A DNA stretch of 43,469 nucleotides from an uncultured Lachnospiraceae bacterium (GCA_910576895.1 CAJTJZ010000027.1:1-43469), one strand, 5' to 3'; counted from the stretch's first letter, positions 6,019-15,072 are shown. Program-made: numbers and translations. The notes: generated from the letters alone by a model not told the origin.

Positions 6019-8616
6019 ATGGATGATATCAAAAAAATACAAGAACGGACAGGCACACATCTTTTAATGGCAGGAATTATTAGTGCCTTTAGTATATTAT
6101 TAATTTTTATTACATTAGTTATGTCATGGGAACTATGGACAATTCCATTGATTTTTATTGGTATTTTTATGATATGGTTTCTTCATATTGGTAAGTTTGT
6201 TTCAGATAAGTTTTATGAATATATAAGTATTTTTTTTATTGTAGTGGAATTTTTTTATTATGGCATACATTCAGAATGTCTTTTTGATATTCCATTTATC
6301 ATTGTTATTTTATTTTTTTTATTGACATTGCTAGATAGAAAAGGTTTTTTATATTTAATTTTTGCTATGTATTTTCTTATGATTTTATATCATTTCTTTT
6401 TTCTTCATACGATTCATTTTAACATGAAGATACAAGAATTTATGCGGTTTTCTTTTGGATTATTTGGAACATTTGCCACAGCAATACTTTCCAGTATTAT
6501 GATTAGTAGAAGCAAGCAAGAAAGAAAAGAAATGCGTGAAATGGCAGAGCAACTTAAAGAAGCAAAACAGAAAAATGCAGATTTTCTTTCTAATGTAAGC
6601 CATGAATTACGTACACCAATTAATATGGTTACAGGAATTAGTGAAGTAGCACTTGGAAAAGAGCTTCCACCACAAATATGGGAAAGTATACAATCCATAC
6701 AATTAGCAGGAAAGCGTCTTGCTAGGCAAATTAATGATATTTTAGATTATACAGAACTTGTTGGAAATACTTTAGTTGTAACAGAGGAAAATTATATACC
6801 AAGTTCTATTGTGAATGATATGCTTGCTATGTCAATGATGCAAAATTTAGATTGCGATTTAGAAATAGTATTTGATTTAGATCCAAAAATTCCATCCGTT
6901 TTAATTGGAGATGCAGAAAAAATTTCTCGTGTGCTTCGCATTTTAATACAAAATGCAATCAAATTTACAGAGGAAGGTGGCATTTATGTTTATATTGGAT
7001 TTCGTGAGGAAAGTTATGGAATCAATTTAGATATTACAATTAAGGATACTGGCATTGGTATGACCGATTCTCAACTTTCTAAGATTTATGATGATTTTTA
7101 TCAGGCAGATAGTAGAAAAAGTCGTTATGTAGGAGGATTAGGACTTGGTATACCAATTGCACGTGGACTGCTTTATGCCATGAATGGATTTATTCACTAT
7201 GAAAGCATAGAAAATAAAGGAACACAAGTACATATTTCTATTCCTCAAAAAGTAGCGGATGATACACCGGGATTTATGATTTCTAATCCAAAGCAGTTTT
7301 GTGTGATTTGTTATTTTAAACAAGAGCGATATCATCGCAGTGAAGTAAGACAATATTATGATGATATGATATTGCATATGACAGAAGGGCTTGATATAGA
7401 AGCATATCGTGCTTATCATTTTGAAGATTTGGAAATTTTGATAAATAAGTATAAAGTTACGCATTTATTTCTTACACAAGAGGAATATCAAGAAAACGTT
7501 TCCTATTATGAGGAATTGGCAAGAAATCTTTGTATTGTCTTAATTGCAAAAAGAGAATTTTCACTTTCAAAAGAGAGCAGATTAATTCTTCTTTATAAGC
7601 CATTTTTTGCACTTCCAATTGTAAATCTTTTTAATCATGTTACACATGGCAGGGATTTGGGAGAAAGTGTATTAGAAGATCGTCTTTTTTCCTGTAAGGG
7701 GGTGAAAGCATTAATTATTGATGATGAGGAAATGAATCTTGTTGTTGCAAGAGGTATTTTAAATAGTTATGGAATTTTAGTAGATACCTGTCTTAGTGGT
7801 GCAGAAGCAGTGGAACGATGTCTAGTGGTATCTTATGATATTATTTTTTTAGATCATATGATGCCGGGAATGGACGGTGTGGAAACATTAAAACATATTC
7901 GTGCCTTAAAAGACGGTGTTTATGAAACTTTGCCAATTATTGCATTAACAGCAAATGCAATCAGTGGAGCAAGGGAAATGTTTAAAGGAGAGGGTTTTAC
8001 AGAGTTTGTTCCAAAACCGATTGAGCGTCCTGTTTTAGAACGAGTTTTACGTCATGTTCTGCCAGAACAAAGTATTCAGTTTTCTATAGAAAAAGAACAG
8101 AAATCACAGGAAAGTAATGGCATTATGACAGCACAGAAAGAAGTAAGACAGGAAGAAATAAAACAGAAAAAACAAGAAAACATAGGCCAAAAAGAAACAA
8201 AACAAAAGAAAATAAAACAAGAAGAAGTAACACAAGAATTAAAATCGTTAGGTTCTCCTTTTGAATATTTAGAGCAAATAGGAATTGATACAGAAATAGG
8301 GCTTGATTATTGTAGTCGATCGGAAGATTTTTATTTAGAAATGCTTCAAATGTATTATATGCAAAGTATGGAAAAAAGAAAAGAAATTGTTTCTTTCTTT
8401 GAACAAAAAGATTGGGAAAATTATGCAATTAAAGTTCATGCCTTAAAAAGCACTTCTTTAACTATTGGAGCAAAAGAACTTTCTGAAAAAGCAAAAGCTT
8501 TGGAGCTTGCAGGCAAGAGTGGGGATATTGTATATATAGAAAAAAATCATAAAGAAATGCTCCAATGTTATGATTCTATCTGTAATGGAATTGCAGGAAG
8601 TACGCATCTTGAGTAA
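6019..8616 (+). CDS. Hybrid histidine kinase: TM sensor, HisKA, HATPase, pseudo-REC, REC, HPt
   Basis: Predicted 865 aa. ATG 6019 has AAGGGG six bases upstream; an in-frame ATG at 6001 does not. Residues about 15-165 form some six membrane helices with little outside the membrane. HisKA follows with H195 in NVSHELRTPIN, then HATPase (NAIKFTEEGG, DTGIGM, GGLGLGIPIARG). Residues about 420-540 look like a receiver that has lost its Asp. The true REC has D612 in FLDHMMPGMDG. A Lys/Gln-rich linker then leads to HPt with H807 in VHALKSTSLTIGA. This gives a complete intramolecular relay. Its last phospho-group should go to a separate receiver, and the HD-GYP regulator just upstream (gap 88 bp) is the best candidate. 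Confidence 0.93.
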   Translation: MDDIKKIQERTGTHLLMAGIISAFSILLIFITLVMSWELWTIPLIFIGIFMIWFLHIGKFVSDKFYEYISIFFIVVEFFYYGIHSECLFDIPFIIVILFFLLTLLDRKGFLYLIFAMYFLMILYHFFFLHTIHFNMKIQEFMRFSFGLFGTFATAILSSIMISRSKQERKEMREMAEQLKEAKQKNADFLSNVSHELRTPINMVTGISEVALGKELPPQIWESIQSIQLAGKRLARQINDILDYTELVGNTLVVTEENYIPSSIVNDMLAMSMMQNLDCDLEIVFDLDPKIPSVLIGDAEKISRVLRILIQNAIKFTEEGGIYVYIGFREESYGINLDITIKDTGIGMTDSQLSKIYDDFYQADSRKSRYVGGLGLGIPIARGLLYAMNGFIHYESIENKGTQVHISIPQKVADDTPGFMISNPKQFCVICYFKQERYHRSEVRQYYDDMILHMTEGLDIEAYRAYHFEDLEILINKYKVTHLFLTQEEYQENVSYYEELARNLCIVLIAKREFSLSKESRLILLYKPFFALPIVNLFNHVTHGRDLGESVLEDRLFSCKGVKALIIDDEEMNLVVARGILNSYGILVDTCLSGAEAVERCLVVSYDIIFLDHMMPGMDGVETLKHIRALKDGVYETLPIIALTANAISGAREMFKGEGFTEFVPKPIERPVLERVLRHVLPEQSIQFSIEKEQKSQESNGIMTAQKEVRQEEIKQKKQENIGQKETKQKKIKQEEVTQELKSLGSPFEYLEQIGIDTEIGLDYCSRSEDFYLEMLQMYYMQSMEKRKEIVSFFEQKDWENYAIKVHALKSTSLTIGAKELSEKAKALELAGKSGDIVYIEKNHKEMLQCYDSICNGIAGSTHLE

Positions 8617-8633
8617 AGAGGAGGAAATTTACC

Positions 8634-11300
8634 ATGCTGAAAAAATATTTTGAGCCAATTATGGATCATACGGTAGATTTGCAGGAGCGAATGTTTCGAC
8701 TAATTGCAGGAATTGGTGTTATGGCACTTATTTTAATGTTGATTTGTAAGTTGTTTACTGGAGAAAATTTTATAAATTTATTAATGTTAACTGTTTGTAT
8801 TACTTGTATTGTTATTGTTGGAGTGATTAGTATAAAAAAGAAAAAAGTGAATACAGGTGCTATAATTGTAGCAATTCTTCTTTTGATTCTTTTACCTGTA
8901 AATTTTTTTACTGCAGGAGGAATGTATGGAGGAGCACCTTTATGGTTTGTATTTGTTTTTGTATATATTAGTCTTATCCTTTATCGACTGCAACGGCTTA
9001 TATGTTTGTTAAGTTGTGCTTTTATTACGATTTTTTGCAATTATATTACCTTTCATTATCCAACTTATGTAACACAGCATACGCTTTCTGTTGCTTATCT
9101 TGATTCAACGATGTCAATTATTTTAGTAGGAGCTCTAACTTCTGTTATGATTTTATTTCAGAAGCGGATTTATCAAGAAGAAAATAAGATTTCTATAAGG
9201 CAAAAAAAAGAAATTGAGGAATTAAGCAAAGCAGAAAATCATTTTTTTTCCAGTATGAGTCATGAAATCCGCACGCCAATTAATACAATTATTGGCTTAA
9301 ATGAAATGATATTACGGGAGGATATTTCCGATGAAGTTGCTGAAAATGCAAAAAATATTCAAGGTGCAAGTAAAATGCTTTTGACATTAATTAATGATAT
9401 TTTGGATTTATCTAAAATAGAATCGGGAAAAATGGATATTGTGAATATTCCCTATGAAACAGGTGCTTTTTTTTCCGATATTATTAATATGATATGGATT
9501 AAGGCAAAACAAAAGGGATTAGAATTTCATTTGAATATTGATTCTTCTATTCCAAGTATGCTTTGTGGTGATGAAGTAAGAATCAAACAAATTTTAATTA
9601 ATATGTTAAATAATTCTATAAAATATACAAGTGGGGGTTCGGTTACGCTTTCTGTTCGCTGTGAAAAAATGATGTTTAATCGTGTTAGGGTTCATTATTG
9701 TGTAAAAGATACAGGGCAGGGGATAAAAAAGGAAGATATTCCTTACCTTTTTAATGCTTTTAAGCGAGTGGATGAAAAGAAAAATCGTCATATTGAAGGA
9801 ACGGGATTAGGACTTAGTATTGTAAAGCAGTTAGTAGATTTAATGGGTGGAGAAATTAGTGTTAATAGTGTTTATACAAAGGGGTCAACCTTTCTTGTTA
9901 CATTGGAGCAGGAGGTAATAGCACAAAGAGAGCTTGGAACATTTACATTAGAATCAAGAATAAAAACAGGAAACAAAACAGTTTATAAACAGAGTTTTGA
10001 AGCACCAAAGGCACATATTTTAATTGTAGATGATAATGAAATGAATTTAGTTGTAGCAGCAAAGCTTCTGTCTGATACAAAGCTTCAAATTGATACAGCA
10101 TTAAGTGCAAGCGATTGTTTAAAATTAACACAAAATAAGCATTATGATGGTATTTTAATGGATCATCTTATGCCAGAAATGGATGGAATTGAATGTCTTC
10201 ATGCTATTCGTACACAATCAGGTGGTATGTGTCAGAAAACACCTATGATTGCATTAACAGCAAATGCAGGCAGTGATAATCAGCTTCTTTATAAAAAGGA
10301 GGGTTTTCAGGGTTATTTAGCAAAGCCAGTGAGTGGTGCATTGTTAGAAGCAGCAGTTTTAAATATTCTTCCAAAAGAACTTGTAATATTAAGTGAAAAT
10401 GTAAAACCATCAGAAATTGGAAAAGATGTTTTAATGTTTGATCAAAGACAGAGAGTGCCGCTTCTTATAACAACAGATAGTGTTTGCGATTTGCCAGCAA
10501 ACCTTTTGGAAAAACTGGAAATTTCCGTATGTCCTTATTATGTTTGTACAGAGTCAGGAAGATTTTTAGATGGAATTGAACTAGAAACAGATGCACTACT
10601 TGCTTATTTATTAAATGGTAATCATTCTGGTGCTTCTGAACCACCAGAAGTAACAGATTATGAAAGTTTTTTTGCACAAAAATTGACACAAGCAAGAAAT
10701 ATACTACATATTACTATGGCAAGAAACGCCAGCAAAGGATATGAATATGCAAAGGAGGCAGCAAAAGCATTTGAAAATGTTACTGTAGTAGAATCAGGAC
10801 ATCTTTCTAGTGGAATGGGGCTTGCTGTTTTATATGCTGCCTCTCTTGCCAGAGAAATGATACCTGTAGAGGACATTATAAAAAGGCTTAGGGAATTTCA
10901 AAATAGAATTGAAACATCTTTTATTATGAATAATACACAAATGCTCTATCGTGGAGGAAGAATTTCCAAAACAGTACATACGCTTTGTGATGCTCTTTTA
11001 ATGCATCCTATGATTACATTACGTAAAAGTAAAATGACAGTTGGTGGTATTTTAATTGGCAATTTTTCTTATGTAAAGAAAAATTATATTCATAGACAAC
11101 TTAGAAATATAAAAAATATTGATAAAGATATTTTATTTCTTACTTATGCTGGAATGGAGGAGGAAAGTCTTGCAGAAATTCAGGTAATGATAGAGGAAAT
11201 TTGTCATTTTGAAAAAATTTATGTGCAAAAAGCTTCTTCTTCCATTGCAAGTAATTGTGGACCGGGTTCTTTTGGACTTCTATTTTTAAGAAAAAGATAA
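8634..11300 (+). CDS. Hybrid histidine kinase with REC fused to a C-terminal DegV domain
   Basis: Predicted 888 aa, AGGAGG before ATG 8634, 17 bp after the previous gene. Residues about 15-180 are some six membrane helices. HisKA has H210 in MSHEIRTPIN. HATPase shows NNSIKYTSGG, DTGQGI and GTGLGLSIVKQL. REC has D510 in LMDHLMPEMDG. Residues about 608-888 are a full DegV/FakB-like domain: TTDSVCDLP, GASEPPEVTDY, MARNASKGYEY, VVESGHLSSGMG, MLYRGGRISK and GPGSFG. DegV proteins bind a fatty acid, and in FakA/FakB systems present it to a kinase. The His usually just before GPG is replaced by Asn874, so binding may persist without phosphotransfer. I infer a lipid-sensing or membrane-state-sensing output. 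Unlike the preceding kinase it has no HPt. The fusion is one continuous reading frame. Confidence 0.93.
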   Translation: MLKKYFEPIMDHTVDLQERMFRLIAGIGVMALILMLICKLFTGENFINLLMLTVCITCIVIVGVISIKKKKVNTGAIIVAILLLILLPVNFFTAGGMYGGAPLWFVFVFVYISLILYRLQRLICLLSCAFITIFCNYITFHYPTYVTQHTLSVAYLDSTMSIILVGALTSVMILFQKRIYQEENKISIRQKKEIEELSKAENHFFSSMSHEIRTPINTIIGLNEMILREDISDEVAENAKNIQGASKMLLTLINDILDLSKIESGKMDIVNIPYETGAFFSDIINMIWIKAKQKGLEFHLNIDSSIPSMLCGDEVRIKQILINMLNNSIKYTSGGSVTLSVRCEKMMFNRVRVHYCVKDTGQGIKKEDIPYLFNAFKRVDEKKNRHIEGTGLGLSIVKQLVDLMGGEISVNSVYTKGSTFLVTLEQEVIAQRELGTFTLESRIKTGNKTVYKQSFEAPKAHILIVDDNEMNLVVAAKLLSDTKLQIDTALSASDCLKLTQNKHYDGILMDHLMPEMDGIECLHAIRTQSGGMCQKTPMIALTANAGSDNQLLYKKEGFQGYLAKPVSGALLEAAVLNILPKELVILSENVKPSEIGKDVLMFDQRQRVPLLITTDSVCDLPANLLEKLEISVCPYYVCTESGRFLDGIELETDALLAYLLNGNHSGASEPPEVTDYESFFAQKLTQARNILHITMARNASKGYEYAKEAAKAFENVTVVESGHLSSGMGLAVLYAASLAREMIPVEDIIKRLREFQNRIETSFIMNNTQMLYRGGRISKTVHTLCDALLMHPMITLRKSKMTVGGILIGNFSYVKKNYIHRQLRNIKNIDKDILFLTYAGMEEESLAEIQVMIEEICHFEKIYVQKASSSIASNCGPGSFGLLFLRKR

Positions 11301-11357
11301 AAAGGAAGAAGATAGACTTAAAAAAATAATCAGTGAATAGAAAGGGGAAGCAATAGA

Positions 11358-12164
11358 ATGAAAGGGTTTTTAAAGCTTTTCTGTATTTCTTTGATGATAA
11401 GTTTTTTTTATTGTGGATGTGGGCAGAAAAAGACAGAGCATACAATAAGTCAAAAGTTTGATTCGGATTTAGAATATATTATGGATAAGAAAAACATTAT
11501 CATTGGTGTAACTGATTTTAAACCATTAGATTATTTGGAAAATGCTAAATGGATTGGTTTTGATGCAGATTTTGCAACCTTATTTGCAGAAAACCTTGGT
11601 GTTTCTGTAACATTTCTTGAAATTGATTGGGATAAAAAAGTGGAACTTTTAAATGATGGAACGATTGATTGTATTTGGAATGGTATGACATTGTCAAAAG
11701 AGGTAAAAAATGCTATGTCTTATTCCATATCTTATCTAAATAATGCACAAATGGTGGTTGTTCCAAAGAAGAATGCAGAGGGATTACAGACAATAGAGGA
11801 TTGTATGCATTTTCTATTTGCAGTTGAATCTGGTTCAACAGGAGCATTGGAGTTAAAAGAAAGAAATTATCGCTATATACAAGCAGATTCACAAATGGAA
11901 GCACTTTCTAATGTAAACTCAGAGAAAGCAGATGCAGCAGTTATTGATGCTATTATGGCAGGTGCATTAATTGGAAGCGGCAAACAGTTTGAAGAACTTC
12001 TTTGTATTGATTCTGTAGGAGTGGAAGAATATGTGGTTGGCTTTCGTAAAGACTCTGATGTAACGGAAAAGTTTAATACTTTTTGGAAAGAACAATATGA
12101 AAATGGTACTGTAAAAGAAATTGCAGAAAAATATGAAGTGCAAGAAATGTTAATTAAGCCTTGA
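11358..12164 (+). CDS. Amino-acid-type solute-binding lipoprotein (SBP family 3)
   Basis: Predicted 268 aa. A short hydrophobic N-terminus ends in YCGC, a non-ideal lipobox with likely lipidated C21. The rest is a family 3 solute-binding fold: IIIGVTDFKPLDYLENAKW, GFDADFATLFAENLG, VTFLEIDWDKKVELL, DCIWNGMTLS and a C-terminal NTFWKEQYENGTVKEIAEKY. Such proteins bind amino acids outside the membrane for ABC importers, or act as receptor inputs. No permease or ATPase of an importer is adjacent; it sits between a hybrid kinase (57 bp upstream) and a GGDEF gene. It may therefore be a ligand sensor for the signalling island, or an orphan serving a transporter elsewhere. AAAGGGGA precedes ATG 11358. 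Confidence 0.88.
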   Translation: MKGFLKLFCISLMISFFYCGCGQKKTEHTISQKFDSDLEYIMDKKNIIIGVTDFKPLDYLENAKWIGFDADFATLFAENLGVSVTFLEIDWDKKVELLNDGTIDCIWNGMTLSKEVKNAMSYSISYLNNAQMVVVPKKNAEGLQTIEDCMHFLFAVESGSTGALELKERNYRYIQADSQMEALSNVNSEKADAAVIDAIMAGALIGSGKQFEELLCIDSVGVEEYVVGFRKDSDVTEKFNTFWKEQYENGTVKEIAEKYEVQEMLIKP

Positions 12165-12303
12165 AAGAAATTTGATATGTTTTTTCCAGAGGATAAAAAA
12201 GTGGGAGTTTTTAATAAAAATGATAGATGTTTATTGTATATTTATTATTTACAAATGATTTAACTTTAGCACTCTTGTATTGTTTTTAGAAGAAAGGATA
12301 AAT

Positions 12304-12326
12304 ACAAGCATTTTTCTTTTGCTTGT
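12304..12326 (+). promoter_or_regulatory. Hairpin between ribosome binding site and start of the GGDEF gene
   Basis: ACAAGCA pairs with TGCTTGT around a T-rich loop. A GAAAGGA site (12292-12298) lies upstream of it and ATG 12340 downstream. An in-frame TAA stands just before the ATG, so the coding frame cannot begin further up. The hairpin shortens the effective distance from the site to the start but still leaves about 18 unpaired bases. Confidence 0.4.
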
Positions 12327-12339
12327 TTTGGTATAAGTT

Positions 12340-13818
12340 ATGAAAAGACGAGAAGAACTTCAACATAAACAAGATATTTTAAATGCAATATCAAGTGTAT
12401 ATCATGTAATTATTTCTGCAAATTTAACAAAGAATCGATATCGAATGCTGGAATATCAACCCTTTTTAAGTAAAGAGACTATGAGTATGGGAGTATTTGA
12501 TGATTTAATTGCTATGGGATTACCCTATATGGAACTAGAGTTTCAAAAGCTATTTTTAGAGTCATTTTCAAGAGAGAATTTGACGAAGAGATTTCTTAGT
12601 GGTGAAACAGAAGTTTATAAGGAAATTAAACAAAGATGTATTGATGGTAAAGAACACTGGCTTGGGATTCATGCAATTTGTATTTCAGAAAAAGCAGATG
12701 ATTTAAGAGAGATTTGTTTTCTTCGGATTATTGATGATAAAAAAGAACAAGAAGAAAAATGGAAACAACAATTAATGACAATGAATCATACCATTCAAGA
12801 ACAAAAAAATACACTTCAAAAGGCATTGGAGTATGAAAAGTTAGCAAATGAATGTATGAGATTATTTTATCATGTGGAAAATTTAAAATATTCTGTTGAT
12901 CGTGTTATGGAATTAACAGGCAGATATTTTCAAGTGGGACGTGCCTTTGTTTGTGAAATACATAATGGTAGGGTATTCAATACATTTGAATTTTGTAACT
13001 CTTTAGTTCCTTCCAAAAAGAATATGGTACAAGATATTGATATTCATCTTTTTGACTATTGGATGCCTTTATTTTGGAAAGAACAATATATTGCTTGTTC
13101 TGATATAGAAACATTGCCAATACAGGCAGATAAATTAAAGAATTTTTTGAAATCATTAGATATTCAGCAGATTATTTTAATTCCTGTTTGCTTTGATGGT
13201 GAAATGCGTTTATTTTTAGGATATGATAATCCTAATTTAAAAGAACAAAATTTTTTGCCTATGATGGATACTTTAATTGGAATGGCAATTGTAGGAATTA
13301 AGCAAGTGTATACGGAAAGAAAAAGAAATATACTGACTTATAAAGATAGCTTAACGGATTTATGGAATCGTACAAGAATGAATGAAGATATCTATATGAA
13401 AAAAGGAGAAAAAGAGGATACCGGGATTCTTTTTCTTGATGTTAATGGATTAAAAACTGTTAATGATAATTGCAGTCATGCAGCAGGCGATGCTCTTTTA
13501 AAGTCATTTGCTAATGTTATTCTTTCCTTGTTTCCAGAATGTATATCGGATAAAGAGGATTGGACGCAAAGAGCTTATAGAATTGGCGGAGATGAATTTA
13601 TTTTATGGTTAAGAAACCTTTCCGAAAAGGAGTTTAAACAAAAAGAAAAGGAATTGCGGGAAAGGTATCTTAAGGCAAAAGATTGTTCTGCATCTATTGG
13701 CGGAGTATATAAAGAACAAGCAGATGATATTTTTGCTATGATTAAGGCAGCAGATCACTTAATGTATGAGGATAAGAAGCGATTTTATGGTATTTGCAGA
13801 AAGAGCGAAAAATTGTAA
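12340..13818 (+). CDS. GGDEF diguanylate cyclase with GAF-like sensor region
   Basis: Predicted 492 aa, no membrane helix. Residues about 1-140 resemble a PAS-like sensory region, about 150-180 is a coiled coil, and about 180-325 is GAF-like (VGRAFVCEIHNG to QQIILIPVCFDGEMRLFLGY). The GGDEF domain covers about 335-485, with DSLTDLWNRTRMNED, ILFLDVNGLKTVND and an intact GGDEF at 416-420, so it should make c-di-GMP from GTP. I do not see the RxxD inhibitory site before GGDEF. It opposes the HD-GYP protein at the head of the cluster. The 175-bp gap upstream has no clear terminator, and no good ribosome binding site stands at the usual distance from ATG 12340. Confidence 0.92.
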   Translation: MKRREELQHKQDILNAISSVYHVIISANLTKNRYRMLEYQPFLSKETMSMGVFDDLIAMGLPYMELEFQKLFLESFSRENLTKRFLSGETEVYKEIKQRCIDGKEHWLGIHAICISEKADDLREICFLRIIDDKKEQEEKWKQQLMTMNHTIQEQKNTLQKALEYEKLANECMRLFYHVENLKYSVDRVMELTGRYFQVGRAFVCEIHNGRVFNTFEFCNSLVPSKKNMVQDIDIHLFDYWMPLFWKEQYIACSDIETLPIQADKLKNFLKSLDIQQIILIPVCFDGEMRLFLGYDNPNLKEQNFLPMMDTLIGMAIVGIKQVYTERKRNILTYKDSLTDLWNRTRMNEDIYMKKGEKEDTGILFLDVNGLKTVNDNCSHAAGDALLKSFANVILSLFPECISDKEDWTQRAYRIGGDEFILWLRNLSEKEFKQKEKELRERYLKAKDCSASIGGVYKEQADDIFAMIKAADHLMYEDKKRFYGICRKSEKL

Positions 13819-13959
13819 TGATAATTTTTTGTCAGTAGGAAATTTTAAGGAATTTTCTATTAAATAAAAAAGTATATAAAAACAAGAAAATAGAACTTAT
13901 GTATATTTTACCAAAAAGCAGAAATACTATAGGTAAATAAAAGAAATGAGGTAAAAACT

Positions 13960-14670
13960 ATGCAGGAAGTTCTTTATGTGATTTACCTGTCGATAGGTTC
14001 TATTCTTGTTCTGTTTCTTTTAACAAAGTTAATGGGCTATCGGCAGATGTCACAATTAAGTATGTTTGATTATATTAATGGAATTACAATTGGTTCGATA
14101 GCAGCAGAAATGGCGACATCTTTGGAAGAAAATTTTGTGCAGCCGCTTACAGCAATGATTGTATATGGTATTGCAGGTATTTTATTATCGGAAACAGCAT
14201 CAAAGTCTATTAAGGCAAGAAGATTTATTGTTGGAAAACCTGTTGTACTTCTTAATAGTGGAGAAATTTATGAGAAAAATTTGAAAAAAGCAAAAATGGA
14301 TATTAATGAATTTATTTCTCAATGTCGTATTAGTGGATATTTTGATATTTCACAGTTGCAGTCAGCAGTACTAGAAGGAAATGGAAAGATTAGTTTTCTT
14401 CCAAAGGCAGAACAAAGACCTGTAAATCCAAATGATTTGAATTTACAGCCACAAGCGGAAATGATGGTCGCTAATGTAATTATTGATGGAAAAATTATGG
14501 ATGAGAATTTAAAAAATGCTGGAAAAGATAGAAATTGGCTAAAGGCACAATTAAAAGGACAAGGGTGTGCAGATGAAAAAGAGGTTTTACTTGGAACTTG
14601 TGATATTCAAGGGAATTTTACCGCCTATCAAAAAAATAAAGGAATTGGAGATCATGATATTTTTATGTAG
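13960..14670 (+). CDS. DUF421 (YetF/YdfR-type) membrane protein
   Basis: Predicted 236 aa. Three N-terminal membrane helices (about 5-25, 35-55, 60-80) are followed by the conserved DUF421 cytoplasmic part: KLMGYRQMSQLSMFDYINGITIGSIAAEMA, KPVVLLNSGEI, MDINEFISQCRISGYFDISQLQ, VLEGNGKISFLP. GAGG precedes ATG 13960. Family members are common in spore formers; their biochemical role is not settled and I do not assign one. It follows the GGDEF gene on the same strand with a 141-bp gap and is closed by the hairpin at 14710-14740. Confidence 0.9.
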   Translation: MQEVLYVIYLSIGSILVLFLLTKLMGYRQMSQLSMFDYINGITIGSIAAEMATSLEENFVQPLTAMIVYGIAGILLSETASKSIKARRFIVGKPVVLLNSGEIYEKNLKKAKMDINEFISQCRISGYFDISQLQSAVLEGNGKISFLPKAEQRPVNPNDLNLQPQAEMMVANVIIDGKIMDENLKNAGKDRNWLKAQLKGQGCADEKEVLLGTCDIQGNFTAYQKNKGIGDHDIFM

Positions 14671-14709
14671 AAAAAAATAGGAAAAATTAATTATATTTGT
14701 AAGTTTGTG

Positions 14710-14740
14710 CTGACAAGAACCATAAAGTGGGTCTTGTCAG
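14710..14740 (+). terminator. Strong hairpin after the DUF421 gene
   Basis: CTGACAAGA pairs with TCTTGTCAG, extended by an inner CC/GG. It is followed by ATTTGCTT rather than a clean T run. Probably a terminator 40 bp after the stop codon. Confidence 0.65.
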
Positions 14741-14891
14741 ATTTGCTTGTAATGACATTATTTTTTACAGATTATAAAACTATTAGAAATTTTGCTAATA
14801 ATTTATACTTATATTATTTTTAAGGAGTTTGATAAAGAGGCGATTTACAACTAGAAGACTATTTAGAAGTAGTAATATAACATAATCTAGG

Positions 14892-14970
14892 AGATAACAT
14901 TTTGACATGTGTATTTTTGGATTTGATATCTAAAGAATAATATTTTTGTTTAAAATGTTATCTTTTTTTG
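14892..14970 (+). terminator. Attenuator-like hairpin upstream of the ABC transporter
   Basis: A perfect 12-bp stem, AGATAACATTTT (14892-14903) with AAAATGTTATCT (14952-14963), followed by seven T. The ~48-nt loop is long, and an AGGAG site stands at the 5' arm with short ORFs inside the loop (TTG 14902, 12 codons; ATG 14907, 8 codons). It could be the end of an upstream transcript or a leader-peptide attenuator. The rest of the 467-bp gap (14671-15137) holds the hairpin at 14710-14740 and the operator at 15035. Confidence 0.6.
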
Positions 14971-15034
14971 AATTTAATTTGTTAGAGGATTTTTAAATGT
15001 TTGATAAATAAATGGAATTTATAAAAAATTTGAA

Positions 15035-15072
15035 AAAGTCACTTTAAAGTCACTTTGAACTTGTATGTTAAT
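15035..15072 (+). promoter_or_regulatory. Promoter and twin 11-bp operator of the ABC ATPase gene
   Basis: Two identical, adjacent copies of AAAGTCACTTT (15035-15045, 15046-15056), each itself palindromic (AAAGT-C-ACTTT). A -10-like TATGTTAAT follows at 15064-15072, and the place of the -35 is covered by the repeats. The 11-bp period puts both copies on one face of the helix, as for OmpR-family activators. The same arrangement with the same spacing stands before the permease gene at 17935-17972. Confidence 0.8.

Noticed and set aside
11358..12164. Start of a complete amino-acid ABC importer operon
   Set aside because: No permease or ATPase follows; the next gene is a GGDEF protein.
14820..14965. 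Lysine-riboswitch-like beginning (AAGAGGCG and AGTAGT) before the ABC transporter
   Set aside because: The remaining conserved parts of the L box are absent and the region is too short; the resemblance is limited to a few bases.
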